Below are positions 46,627 to 58,381 of a DNA stretch of 64,000 nt, piece after piece. Source of the DNA: Calliphora vicina (lineage: Eukaryota > Arthropoda > Insecta > Diptera > Calliphoridae). Position numbers and translations under genes: made by a program. Positions within the stretch are counted from its first letter, which is position 1, and every line of letters begins with the position of its first letter. The stretch lies in contig NC_088781.1 of assembly GCF_958450345.1 (NCBI RefSeq), positions 55,568,315-55,632,314 on the forward strand, in the 5' to 3' direction. Under the pieces are notes generated by a model. It searched no databases and was not told the DNA's origin. It worked only from the letters and a program-made list of their open reading frames with translations.

Positions 46627-48281
46627 CAGTACATGGAAAAAATAATTTCTCAATAATAAGTTTTGTCAAAATAATGTTTTAATATTTTTTATTTATATAC
46701 TATGGATTAAATTATTTTACAAAATTATTTTACTTAAATTATGGTATCAAAAATTTATAAAAGCAATAAGAAATAAGAAATAAAGTCACATTTCTTTTGA
46801 TTCTAACACAAAACTAAACAACTTCTAGTTTTATAGTAGTAAAAGTAAGTTTTCAAAGCTTTAGTATCCAGTATGCCCATAGTTACATGAAGGTAATTTT
46901 CCAATTCTCTGCTGCATTGAGTCAACCATTCCGTTTTGGATATATTACTCCAATTTCTAAGAACACAGTCCTTCAAATCGTCGAGATTTTGGGGTTTTCT
47001 TCTGATATACGAATTTTTAGCATTGCCCACGCATTCTCGATTGGAGACAAATCGGGACTTTGTGGTGGCCATTTCAAAACGTTTATATTATCGTTTTGAA
47101 GATATTCCAAAACCTTTTTTGCTGTGTGGATGGGCGCATTATCCTGCTGAAATATGAAATTTGGTCCAATAAGACGTCTACCTTCGGGAATTGCATGTTC
47201 TTTTAAAATTTCTAAATATAAAGCTGCAGTAACTTTCCCATGTAACAACACTATATTACCAGTACCATTTGACGATAGACTTCCCCAAACCATTAGACCT
47301 TTTTCTACTGCCTTAACAGTGGGTAGGGTACACTTATATGATAGTTGTTCGTTTGGGTTTCGCCAAACGTATACCATGCCGTGCGAATACCTCAATCTGA
47401 TCATAGATTCGTCAGTCCACAATACATTATGCCAAAATTCTTTTGGTTTTAAGGCATGTTCTTCATAAAAACGTCTTCTTTTTTCTTTATTAATATTACT
47501 TAGGTAAGGTATTTTACGAGCAACGCCATGTTTATTATTCTGGCTCAACCTGTTTCTAATTGTGTATATAGAAGGAGCCATTTACCCCTCACTTAGTAAC
47601 TGAGCTCTAATTTTTGGTACTGATTTGAATGGATCTGAGTTCGAAATTTCTAAAATTCGTCTATCGATTCTTTCTGTTGTAGTTTTTGGACGACCAGAGC
47701 GTGATTTTCTACAAATCCTTTTCTCATTCTTATATGCACCAATCACTTTCCATACAGAGGTCTGTGATTTATTTATTTTTTCTGCAATATACCTTTGGGT
47801 ATGGCCATCTTTAAATAAATTGATTATTATTTTACGTTCTTCGTCCGTCAATTGCTTGAAATTGCCCATGTTTGTCACTTTGTTTTGTACGATGAGAATT
47901 TTTAAACAAATACAATTTTAATAACTTTGGAGATAGAATTAAATGATTTAGTTACCTTTCAGAGGACTTAAATCAGTATTAAATATTGTTTCTAGGTATT
48001 TTTTTTAAGAACTAAAATATTAGCGTCCAATTTGATTAAATAAAAATAATATTATAACTTGGCAACTTACTTTTGCAACACTGAACAAATGACTATTTTT
48101 CAAAAAAGTTGATAAAATTGAGAAAATTCCAATCTAGAGTAACAACAAGTTATACAAGATTTCTCAAATAACGGTACTTCTAAATTATTAGTAAACAAGA
48201 AACAGTGAAGGAGAAAAAATATGTAATATTTAATAAAAAATAAAAAAAATGTATCTGACAACTTATTTTTTCCACGTACTG
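46627..48281 (-). mobile_element. Tc1-like DNA transposon, 1655 bp, both ends present
   Basis: The ends are inverted repeats CAGTACRTGGAAAAAATAA (46627-46645, 48263-48281) with one mismatch, flanked by the TA dinucleotide at both sides (46625-46626, 48282-48283), as expected for Tc1/mariner insertion. One broken transposase gene on the minus strand fills the centre. Element length is normal for Tc1. Confidence 0.93.
46861..47878 (-). pseudogene. Tc1-type DD34E transposase, three lesions
   Basis: The N-terminal part (47878-47585, possibly starting at the ATG at 47869, MGNFKQLTDEER) has a helix-turn-helix region GHTQRYIAEKINKSQTSVWK and a GRPKTT GRPR-like box. The catalytic triad is intact: Asp in VLWTDES, Asp in FQQDNAP and Glu in LSPIENAW, with 34 residues between the last two. 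A TAA stop at 47582-47584 lies directly before an ATG, in the same frame. A frameshift near 46980 comes after ISEENPK. Another near 46925 moves the C-terminus into a frame ending GHTGY with a stop at 46861-46863. The protein would be about 335-340 aa, normal for Tc1. As it stands it cannot make full-length transposase. Confidence 0.9.
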
Positions 48282-48283
48282 TA

Positions 48284-48830
48284 AGTATGGACTTATGAAC
48301 TAGCACAAGTTCGTACTCTAGACCAGTGTTCTCAAATACTCTTCACCAAGTTATTAGCAATTCATTGGATCTAAAGTTCAATGACACTGCTTATAATAGC
48401 TTCTTTACGGGCTACACTTACCAAGGTCTTATTCGATCTGCTTAAAGTATACCGATCGACTCCAAATTTCCGAAGTTCTACAACGAGCAAATTATTGATT
48501 GGAGAACTGATTCCAGAATCCTTCCAATGAAGATGCTGGCTTCGAAACGATTCCATAAAACTTGTTCCGAAAGTGACAATTTCAAACCAAAAATCATTAG
48601 TCGCAACGCCAAACTAGAATGTATACTGGTTATCTAATTCTGGAACTAATATATTTTTTCCTGGGATTTGACAATATTTCGTAAATAATATAAAACAATT
48701 GTATAAAGACGCCTTAAATATTTTAAAATTTGCGAGGATTTAGTGCACAATCCTTTACATAATGGTTGTATAACTTAAAAATGCTAGTTTTTAAAATTTT
48801 TAGGTCATATTTTGAAACATTTGTACAATA
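48284..48830. other. Spacer between Tc1 element and mariner relic
   Basis: No ORF that I can support. The stretch nearest 48830 is probably the 3' untranslated part and end of the mariner relic. Confidence 0.35.
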
Positions 48831-48835
48831 TAAAT

Positions 48836-49418
48836 TTATTCAAAGTATTGGCCATTGTTAGCTATGACTTTTTCCCCATCTTTCGAGGCCAAGATCGAAT
48901 CAAGCCAATATCGTATACTCTGTTGCAAAGTATAAAGCTAATGAGGCTCGCTTCAAACGAATCAGTTGCGTTCGGTACAGGTTCCCTGTGATGGTCTGAC
49001 CAGATTTCAGCAGCTCATAATAGAAAGAGGACCATTTTTCTCCCATAAAATACAGAGCATTACCTTAGCGTCATGGATATTTGGCTTCGGTGTCGATTCG
49101 TCTGGTTGGCCGTGCTTCATATACGACCTCTTGAGCTTCGGGTTATCGTAATGGATCTATTTTTCATCGCAATGATTGGGTGCAAAAATTATTTTCTTAT
49201 ATAGCTTTCAAGCGGCAATTTCAGACATACAAAATCATCTACAAGGTCTGTCAGCTTCAATTCGAGTGGTACCTAATTTATATGCTTTGCTACTGTTTGC
49301 AAACGTTTTGAAATTCCTTTCAATGATTAAGCAAGCTCTTGTTGAGTTTGACAAAAATCTTCTTGGAGAAATGCCCCCAATTCTTGGTTTTCAAACATTT
49401 TTGGCTTATAACACTCTA
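48836..49418 (-). pseudogene. Mariner transposase relic with internal deletions
   Basis: Read on the minus strand, YYELLKSGQTITGNLYRTQLIRLKRA (about 49040-48965) is diagnostic of mariner, and VIANNGQYFE with a stop at 48836-48838 is its C-terminus. The section that should carry the second and third catalytic Asp is missing between LIRLKRA and YFATE. The upstream half is present but full of stops. The N-terminal piece continues beyond the MITE that starts at 49427: ATGTCGAAT occurs near 50206-50215. Same family as 29839-30770. Confidence 0.8.
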
Positions 49419-49426
49419 GGTATAAT

Positions 49427-50198
49427 TAGGGTTTTTATCCCGGGAATTCCCAGTACAAATTTCCCGGGAATTTTGATAATTTTCCACTACCCGATTCCCG
49501 GGATTTTTAGTCGGGAATCCCGGGAATTAAAAACTGACGAAAATACATAGAAAACAAGTTAGAACTCTGTTTTTTTCAACAAAAAACAGTGAAAAGTTTT
49601 TTGCTTATATCTTGGCAATAATAGACCGCTTATTATTAATCTGTTATTATTTTTCATATGAAAATTTAAAAAGAGAATTCATTATTTATAGAATTTATTT
49701 CTTATTGAATCATTCTAATTTCTTTAAATTTCTTCTTCAAATCCATAACAAAATAGCTTCAAAAATTTATTAAATAATTAAATTTTTCTTCAATTAAAAT
49801 CTAGTACAAAAAGGGTTAAGACAATTTTTTCAATTAATTTTGGAAATGATTTGATTTAGCAAAAATTTAATCATTCAAAGTTTGAATAAATTCTGTTATT
49901 AATTAACATTAAAATTAATTCAGTTTAAACAAAGGCTTTGGAATGAATCTAAAAAATTAAATATTAGGAAGGGATTTTTGGAATGAAAGGCTGACATTTT
50001 TTAATTACGGATTATGATTTTAGTGAATTAAGCTCAAATTTTATTAATTATAACACTAAGTTTTTATATGAAATTTGGCTATAATATTCCTAATTTACAG
50101 TATCATTATATATTTCGGGAATAGCCGGGTACCCGGCAATGTAAAAAAGAATTCCCGATTTCCGGGAATCTAAAAAGGTCGAGAAATTACAAACCCTA
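49427..50198. mobile_element. 772 bp hAT-type MITE with CCCGGGAATTCCC motifs
   Basis: Tips TAGGGTTTTTAT and the complement TAGGGTTTGTAAT. The flanks GGTATAAT (49419-49426) and GGCATATT (50199-50206) match at 6 of 8 positions, a worn 8 bp duplication. Both ends contain several TCCCGGGAATTCCC-like palindromes. It is inserted in the mariner relic. Part of the interior resembles 4200-4270. Confidence 0.8.
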
Positions 50199-50247
50199 GG
50201 CATATTCGACATTTTCGAAGCAAAAACAACTTTGTTGTTAAACTATA

Positions 50248-51374
50248 ACACCGTACGACACTCAATATTAGACACGAACCGGATGATATACATATGAAAC
50301 AATTAATTAAATGCAGAAAAACTACGTTTTCAGTTTTTCATTTCGTGATCCTGTTTCGTTTTAAAAGGAGTACATTTTTAAAAATTGTTTTAAAAAACTT
50401 CTGATCATCCTACTATGCCAAATTTGGCGTCAAATAATCAAGAAGAGTTTAAAAATATTTCGTATTATTTTTATTTTATCCTGTAAGGATCAAAAGATGT
50501 TTTTTATAAACAAGTAAAATGGTATAGTCGACCTTATTTTGATATGAAACTTATTTGTGTTGAATCTTATTTGAATACCAACATTTTCGGTAGTGGGCCT
50601 TATATGGCAGCTATGACTATTTATGAGGGCTAGGAGAAATAATGGACCGATTCTAACCAATTATTGTCCTTGGGGCAATATAAAGGTTTGTGTCAAATTT
50701 TGTTGAATTATCTTTAAACTTGCGACCTGTAGTTTGATTACAAGGTTTATATGGACGGACAGACAGACAGACATCGCTTAGTCGACTCAGAAAGTGATCA
50801 GTGAGCAGTTTGATATGCTTTAAGGTGCGTGTTGAGACAATATTTTTGTATGTTGCAAACATCAGACCTAACTCATTATACCTCCCCCACTATGGTGGTG
50901 TAGGTTATAAACATACACTTTTCTTAATAAAACTTTTTTGTATACTAATAATTTTTTTTTTATATTTTAATTTGAACTTTATATATATAAAGGATGAAAT
51001 TTAGTATAGAATATTTGGACCTTTAACGCACTATTTTTTAAAAGGCATTTTTTGGCAATCTTAAAGTATATTAAAGTATAAAAATGTTAAAGGACATCTT
51101 TTGATCCTTACAGGATAAAATAAAGATAATACAAAATTTTTTACAATTCTTCTTGATCATTTAACACCAAATTTGTTATTGTTGGATCAGCAGGAGTATT
51201 TTTAAATATTTTTTGAAAAATGTACTTCTTTGAAAATTTGAAGTCTTTTAAAAAGGACACAGGATCACGAAATGAAAAACCGAAAACGCAGTTTTTCTCC
51301 ACCTAATATATAGTTTCATACGTCTATCATCCGGTTCGTGTCTAACGATTTTTTTTCATTTTGTAGTACGGTGT
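50248..51374. mobile_element. Foldback element split by a HINE
   Basis: Left tip ACACCGTACGACA, right tip complement ACACCGTACTACA. The arms are complementary through GTTAGACACGAACCGGATGA and GATCCTTACAGGATAAAATA blocks for about 250 bp each. The HINE at 50510-50910 lies in the centre. No coding sequence. No certain target duplication. Confidence 0.8.
50510..50910 (+). mobile_element. HINE/mini-me element, worn
   Basis: Starts ACAAGTAAAATGGTATAGTC and has GTGGGCCTTATATGGCAGCT, a GACGGACAGACAGACAGACA tract, GTCGACTCAGAAAGTGATC, and end CCCACTATGGTGGTGTAGG. The terminal hairpin is no longer recognisable. Confidence 0.75.
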
Positions 51375-52673
51375 AATGTTTTTAATGATTTTAATCTTGA
51401 AGATGAAGTTTTTTGATTTTTGTTCTTTATAACAAGGGATTAAATCAAAATTGCAAGGCCCCAAATCTTTGGGGCCTATAAAAAATGCATGACTTTGGGC
51501 AAAACTGGGAGACAAGGGTCTTATTTTTTTCATGTTTCACTGTGTAATTAACACACTCAAACATGTTTTTATAGACCTAATCTCTTGACAACCATTTTGA
51601 AGTTTATCATGACACAAATTTTTCAAGTATAGGGTTAAAAATGGCAGATTTATTTCCAAGGTATTCTTTGAATTATTACAAAATTAAAATGAAATTGATC
51701 TTTACTCTTATACATTTATTTTAATTTTTGAGTCTAACTTTTCCAATTCCCACTTTTATGCTTGATGAAATCTAAAAACGTTCTATTTTAAATGGCATCA
51801 AATGGCTTCCTTCGTCATTCAAAAACAGGATTAATTTAGCGTGTTTGTAAGTAAGTTTATTTGCTAAAATCTATTGGATGGTTAAAATAGTTATTTTACA
51901 ATAAACCTCTAAATTGATTCATCCAATTTTATGTAACATTTTATAGCAAAACATAAATTAAAGCAATATACCGGAAAATGCTTTCCTCACAAGCCACTAA
52001 TAAACAGTTTTGACAAGAATATCTGGTGAGTGCGGGTGAGGAGTTGTTAGACTCACAGTTATTTTTAGTTTATTTGTCACCAAATAAATACATACAAATG
52101 TATGTAGTATAGTCGAATAGTGTTTGTCTATTCGCCTGTCTGTCTAACTGCCTGGCCCCCTGACACTAATTGCTGTTGTTGTCTTAATAATAAATAGTTT
52201 GTCAAATTGCCGGCTTGTCGAACATTAACAGCTAAAGAGAAATATATAAACTATTAAATCATCGCATGAATTTGTTTATATCTTTTCTTTGTTTTGCTAT
52301 AATGTTTGCTCCGCTGAAATCGAATTGACAAATTAAAAATTCATAACACGCCTCATTTATTCTTTTTGAAACTGATAAATACGTAATTTGTGTAATTGTT
52401 TATACTTTTATTTATTTTTATCATAAAAGTTAAGCAAACAAATAAAAAGTGAGAGTATTATTTACATACAAAATCTTCTAGATGGAAGATTGGGAATTTC
52501 TATAAAATATTAATTATAAAGAATATTGGATTTTAAGCAGAGATGGCTCAATGGGAGAATTTACTTTAAAAAAATCAATAAATCAGGGTTAATGGCATTT
52601 TAAATTTACATTTAAGAAATATATACAAGATTTTAATGAAATTTAAAATTTTTTTCAATGAATTTAAAAACAA
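51375..52673. other. Unannotated AT-rich stretch
   Basis: No ORF, RNA gene or paired repeat ends that I can support. Confidence 0.4.
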
Positions 52674-53193
52674 ACAAGTAAGAAAGTATGGTCGGTCAAG
52701 CCCGACCATATAATACCCTACACCATCTTTTAAAATATTAATAATTTATATTCGTGAGTGATTTTCGGAAGTGGGCCTTATATGTGAGCTATGACCAATT
52801 ATGGACCGATCACCATGAAATTAGGTGGTGTGATTTATGTCTATATTAAAGTTAACTATGTTGAATTTTGTGTATATACCAATATTTTTAAGTGATTTAA
52901 GCACGTTAAAGTGATTTTCGGAAGCGGGACTATATGGGAGCTATGACTAATTATGGACCGATCGTAAGAAAATTTGGTGACATGAATTTTGTATATATAC
53001 AACTTATTTGGAGCGAAATTTGTGTAGATACATATATAAATTAAACATTTATGACCGATAAAGTCCAATTTCGAGAGGACATTTGTATGGGGGCTAGGTG
53101 AAATAATGGACCGATTTCAGCCAGTTTCAATAGGCTTCGTCCTTGGGCCTATTTATCGAAATATCTTCCCACTATGGTGGTGTAGGGTATAAA
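52674..53193 (+). mobile_element. HINE/mini-me element, GGTCGG-hairpin subfamily
   Basis: ACAAGTAAGAAAG is followed by a perfect 9 bp hairpin TATGGTCGG-TCAAGC-CCGACCATA (52687-52710), then TAATACCCTACACC. Inside are two GAGCTATGACYAATTATGGA units. The end is CCCACTATGGTGGTGTAGGG. It lacks the (GTCY)n block. Confidence 0.85.
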
Positions 53194-54098
53194 TATGGAA
53201 ATAAAAGGAAAACGTACCATTATTGTCCCATTTTGGATTGTCACTTATTCAGGGTAATATTTATCTAATTTAATGTTTGTAATATAAATAAATATAAATA
53301 GTGCCATTAAAATAAAACAAAAAGTATCAAAAATACCTGCCTTGAGGATTCTGTTGGGTGTATGACTTAAAAATGCGGGATTTACAATAGATGGTGTAAC
53401 TTTTGAATACGGTTTTTGCTATATGTACCCGAGGAGATTCTATATATCAAAATTTTTTATATCAGACAACAGACGAAGAAATAGGATCGTTTTAAAAATT
53501 GAACATACCCGAGGTATGTTTTGGTTTCATATGGTCCAAATTTTAAATTCTATGGAGAGGTAACAAAAACAGAACAGTAAAATTTCCACTCAAAGTACAC
53601 GCTTGTACACAGAAAAAACTGGAGCTCTAAAATTTCCAACAATTTTATTTGTATTAAATAAAAAAGTTATTGATTAAAAATTTTGTCAAGTTGATAAAAT
53701 AATTAGTCAAAAGTTATCTTAGGGAAAATAGAACCGATAAATTCATTTAATAAAATAATTAATCAGTTTGAATAAAAATGTTGGATGTATTTTTCTTTGT
53801 TGTTGTCATGCAGTTTGTTGTTACTATGCTTTGAAAAGACGTTACAAAAATTTTTTTGGGCAAATCATATTTTAGCTTAAGATTGTTGTTGTTCAACGTC
53901 TGTATGAAAGATCATGTCATTGACATAGATTTTGATCTTAAGTATCCACAAGCTAAAGATATGAAAACCAAGTGGAGTTTAACAGAGCATAATTTAAATT
54001 TAAATGAATGTAAAACAATTTAAAATTATTAAAAACATAAAAATTATTTCTCAAATAATATGTTATTTTAAGTACAATTAAAACATATTTAAAAATGA
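53194..54098. other. AT-rich stretch with repeat crumbs
   Basis: GACTTAAAAATGCGGGATTT near 53366 matches the sequence at about 60121 that precedes the mariner relic there, so it may be a mariner end. TTTCCACTCAAAGTAC at 53581 matches the 10721-10821 foldback. Nothing coding. Confidence 0.4.
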
Positions 54099-54216
54099 AC
54101 CCCCATATGCATAAATAGTTTATAAATTTATCAAAGGTTTATAAAACAAAATTGCCATACAAAATCTGTTTCATAAACCTTTGATAAATTTATAAACTGT
54201 TTATGCATATGGGGGT
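54099..54216. mobile_element. 118 bp foldback MITE
   Basis: ACCCCCATATGCATAAATAG at the left is answered by its complement at the right with one or two differences. The stem covers nearly the entire element (about 45 bp arms). Confidence 0.8.
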
Positions 54217-54827
54217 AAATATTTATGTTCCTAAAATTTACCATTATAAAATAGCTTCTCGATTATTCAAATAAGTCATATTTCTTTTAAGCTTACATTA
54301 TTCTCTACTCTTCACAGGACTCGATTAAGCTATGCCCATCTGTCCTTGTTTTGACTGAAATCGGTTTTTCGAAACATCTATCATGGTATTTTTTAGTGAA
54401 AATTGAAACTTTAAAAGCCAAATTATGGAACTAAAATGTCTGCCAGAAATACTGCCTGCATTATCTACATAAGAATCATCCAAATCGGTGCATAAATAAC
54501 CGGTTTTTTGGTTTTTGTGGAATTGTTCTAACCCCATTTAGATATTTGCCTTGAATAAAGTGAGTTCAAACATTTGTTTTTGTCGGGCGACGCTTAGTTT
54601 CAAATAACGCATTACTTTAATATTGCTTCTTGAGTCTGTTTCTGTAAAGCTGTCTTTACTTTACTTGATTTGAAGAACATAAACGATTTCGGGCAATATA
54701 CAGGATTGAAAAATTTGCGGCTGTGAAGTAAATTGGCTGTCAAATATTGAAATTTAAAGAATTGATCTGTCATCCTTTGACATTTATTTAGTACAGACTT
54801 GGGAATTTTAACCATAGATCGCAATAC
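54217..54827. other. Unrecognised stretch with weak coding look on the minus strand
   Basis: Two minus-strand open frames (54537-54325 and about 54830-54612) have mixed composition, e.g. KIPKSVLNKCQRMTDQFFKF, but are short, in different frames and unlike any family I know. The second runs into the hAT tip at 54828. Could be a gene relic. Confidence 0.25.
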
Positions 54828-55720
54828 TAGGGATGAAACGATACCACTAGTGTATCGATACATGTACTCGATACTGTATCGGTAGTAAAGTATAGATACC
54901 TACTCGGTATCGAACAAAAAGCATCGATATTTACTTGTATCAGTCAATTTTTTCACATGATTAGAACCAGTGAAAACCTGAATTAAATTCAAATGTACAT
55001 GGTTCTAAGTTCGTGTTGTACTTTATTTAAAAAAGAAATATATACACATACATAGATGTATATAGAATAATATCACTGTCCAACAAATTGTGACTTTTTG
55101 ATTGGAACAGAATAGCGACCCTATAATTCTGAAAGAGCATGTTGACTTATTGTCAGAGTTATATTGTGGAATTTTATGAGGATCATTTTTGTCGAAGATC
55201 TTAACCCTCTATCTCCTCTCTTTTGGGGTCAATTTTACGAATTTTTTTAAGGATTAAAATATTTTACGAAAATTCACCAAAGATACCAAAGTTGTAAATA
55301 AAGCTCTTTACGCTTAATTGGCAAAATTACACGCCACCTCGGGTCTCGCAAAATCTCCGAAAATCCAAGTATGATCAGATGTAGATACTTATTTTGGCTT
55401 TCAGGATGGATTTTTAAATGCTTGTGCAGATTTGAAGTATTGCCACAATACCGCACGCTTTCGAAGCATTTTATGCAACAATCATTTTTTCGTCTTTTTT
55501 TGTAAAATATAACCACACAGCCTATTTTGTGGGTCCCATTTCTAGGGATTATTGATAAAATTAAAATTTTGCAACACAAATTAAAAATTATATTGAAAAT
55601 GATATCAACTTAGCTTCGTTTTGTTAAATAATATGAACCGAGTATTTTTGACCGATACCTACTTGGTACTCGGTGCTAAAGTATCGATGCTAAAATTACT
55701 TGGTATCGAAACAAATAATA
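54828..55720. mobile_element. hAT element relic with GTATCGATAC motifs
   Basis: Tip TAGGGATGAAACGATACC, followed by clustered TATCGATAC, CGGTATCG and related motifs. Answering motifs in inverted sense appear near 55635-55710 (CCGAGTATTTTTGACCGATA). The far tip is lost beside the element at 55724. A BED zinc-finger fragment lies on the minus strand inside. Confidence 0.7.
55274..55579 (-). pseudogene. BED zinc-finger fragment of a hAT transposase
   Basis: The 101-codon frame contains CCIKCFESVRY, then CGNTSNLHKHLKIH: a Cys-X2-Cys followed by the GNTSNL-KHL-H signature of BED fingers at the N-terminus of hAT transposases, which bind subterminal DNA. The catalytic and dimerisation parts are absent. 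Confidence 0.75.
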
Positions 55721-55723
55721 TAC

Positions 55724-56565
55724 GCACTGTGGTTCCAAATCAAAATCTAGGTGGACAAAATTATTTGGCGCTCTTTTTATATAGAATTGTTATCTCCGAT
55801 TCCAAAAATTTTTAAAAGATCAATATAAACTTTTTTCAAGTTACAGTAGGGTCTAGATATGCATATAAAACTCATTAATAAAAAAATTTAAAAAATACGT
55901 TTTCATGCGTTTCTGAAACTAAATTTCTAAAAAGATCTGTTTTTACTATATTTCAAGTTACAGTTGGGGGTAGATATATAAAATTCAATAATAAATAAAG
56001 AAATATTTCTAAAAATTCCATTCCGTAAAAATTAAAAAAAAAGTATTTCGGCGGGTGCTGGCGTCTACAATTTTTTTACAAAGACATTCCCCAGAAGTTT
56101 CTTTAAATGGTGTATATAGTCATTGGACGGGCTTCGACGATCTTTTTCTTTGGCAAGCTATATAATATTCTTAGAAAAAAAAATATCAGTATATTTGAGA
56201 ACCAAGTTTAAAGGACTATAACAGGAAAATGGAGAGACCCATAAATATAAGATATGCTGTTAATAAAAGCCTATATCAATGTTTATCTATGTTTTGATGT
56301 ATGAATTTCTATATGGTAAAACAATTGAGATATATCTAATTTAGTAAAGCAGCAAAACATTAAAAAAAAATTAACGAAAATATGATTCAAAATTTGTTGA
56401 ACTTCTGGCGCTTCTGTCGAGAAAACGAAATGTCCAATTGAAAAATCCATTTGTATTGAAGGAGAGCAGACTGTCAGCTTCCGAAAAAACTTAGTTTTTC
56501 CAAATTCTGAAGAGACCGATTTTCATAATTTTGTCCACCTAGATTTTGATTTAGAACCACAGTGC
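55724..56565. mobile_element. 842 bp element with 40 bp inverted repeats and TAC duplication
   Basis: Ends start GCACTGTGGTTC and continue AAATCAAAATCTAGGTGGAC with one mismatch in about 41 bp. TAC is found on both sides (55721-55723, 56566-56568). No ORF. A 3 bp duplication hints at PIF/Harbinger, but the tip is not diagnostic. The similarity between arms stops sharply after the 40 bp. Confidence 0.8.
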
Positions 56566-56568
56566 TAC

Positions 56569-58040
56569 GCAATACTCTTTAACAAATTATTTTAATTGTG
56601 AAAGTTTACTATCAAAATGGTAATTGTTAAATTAGAGCAGATTCTCCTCGTAATCAGGCTTCTTCAGAGACCGATTTTTTTGTGACCACAATTGGCTAAA
56701 GTTGTCATCAGTAATCTTTAGTTCCACAAGATGGAGCAGAGTGGGAGATTTAAAAAAAAATTAAATAAATCTGTAATTTCTAAACGGATATTTCTATTTA
56801 ATAAATCCCATGCTTATAGAAAAGGTACAATCGAGTTTATGTTTTAAATGTGGGCCTTAGAATATTGGGATCGTGATCACAAGACTCCCAAGTTACATAT
56901 CCGGTATATGCAAAATTGAGAACGATTAAAATTGTTTGCTTTTTATCCGATCTGGCAGATTGCACCAGTCTGCGGTCAACCATTTGGTGGGGAGGGGGTA
57001 AATTAAAATTTGTTCTACATATTTTTTTTTTACTTTTTTATATTCCACTATATATAATTAAGACCTATTTCATCAATAGATGATCCAAATCTTTACGAAT
57101 TTTTTTTATTTACTTTCGTTATAAAAAACAACAAATTGGTCAATTCTTTATTTGTTTAAAATTGATACTAAGTCAAATTTTATGTGCATTTAAAATTTAA
57201 AAATAAAGTTGATTTTTCTTATTTTTTTGGCGAAAACAATATTTACATTAATTTTTAGTTATACTATAAATTTGTGCTATTTTTTCGTCTGTAACACTAA
57301 AGATTCTAATATTTATTATATATCATGTTTTGTATCTCAGTGTTTCATAATTTAATAAAGCTATAGCTTTCATATATGAAACAAATTTGAACCAAATTCA
57401 TACATATATAGGTTTTCGTGAAAATTTTTTGTTCAACAAAAAATAATTTTAAATGCATATAAAATATGGATCAGTATCAATTTTTAAACAATTAATTAAT
57501 TAATTTGTGCTGGCCCCCTTTGTGACGGTATACTTAATAAGATCCAAATTCAAATCTGTACCTCTTCTATAGCCATGGAAAGTTTCATCAATATCGAAGT
57601 ACCCATTCAAAAATTACAAATTTATTTCCTCTTTTTCCGAAATTTCCCTTAATAATGCAATTTTCATATAACTCTTTATTTGTACTGCTGCACCAGTTTT
57701 ACTCTTTTGAGCCTTTTTCCCTTAAAAATTTCAAATATATCCTTAATTCAAAACTGCAAAGCAAATACATAACTAAATCTTAAATAAATATATATATGTA
57801 CATACATATAATTAAAACAAATACACAATTTGCGCAATTTTTAAAAAATTCTATAGAATGAAAAAATATTATAAATTCAAAACACAGATTTAATAAACAA
57901 AACAGAAACGCACATAAAAAGAAACAAACCAAAAAATTATAATGAGTTTAAATTTTCAATTATTCTTTCAATGCATCAATTGAATACAATTAAATCAGAA
58001 AAAAAGAATGAAATTAAATAATCTAGTAGTTGGAGCCTGA
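56569..58040. other. AT-rich intergenic stretch upstream of Nplp4-like copy 3
   Basis: No ORF, RNA gene or paired repeat ends seen. Confidence 0.4.
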
Positions 58041-58047
58041 AAATAGG

Positions 58048-58055
58048 TATAAATA
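58048..58055 (+). promoter_or_regulatory. TATA box of Nplp4-like copy 3
   Basis: TATAAATA, about 80 bp upstream of the ATG. Transcription probably starts near 58080 (TTATCAAAAG), about 33 bp downstream. Confidence 0.7.
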
Positions 58056-58128
58056 CTCCAGGAATAGTGGGAGAAGTTATCAAAAGCATTTCGTTAGTAA
58101 AAGCTAAAACAACTCAACTCACTTCAAA

Positions 58129-58381
58129 ATGTTCAAATTCGTAAGTTTTAAAATAAAAAAATCAAAGTAAAAATTAAAAAAAAAAATATTAATTAATTTC
58201 TATGCAGTTGTTTGTACTTATTGCTGCCTTGTTTGCTGTCAGCTTGGCTTCACCTTCTCCTTACCCAGCACCAGCCCCAGCTCCCAGACCAGTGGCCCGT
58301 CCTGAACCATCACCTCAATTCTATACTCCCTATGCTTACAATGGTGGTTATTACGCTTCTCCCTATGCTTACTATGGTTAA
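58129..58381 (+). CDS. Nplp4: Nplp4-like secreted peptide precursor, 61 aa (copy 3)
   Basis: Exons 58129-58140 and 58208-58381, with a 67 nt intron (GTAAGT...ATGCAG) after codon 4, the same position as in the two minus-strand copies. Product: MFKF, signal core LFVLIAALFAVSLA, spacer SPSPYPAPAPAPRPVARPEP, then a tail starting at Gln 41 with PYAYNGGYYASPYAYYG. This tail is the closest of the three to the mature peptide of Drosophila Nplp4, which also has a Tyr-Ala-Tyr, Gly-Gly-Tyr-Tyr, Ser-Pro-Tyr run and a YYG end, so I use the symbol here with caution. A poly(A) signal ATTAAA lies at 58477-58482. A 62-codon frame in another phase over the same exon is a shadow. Confidence 0.88.
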
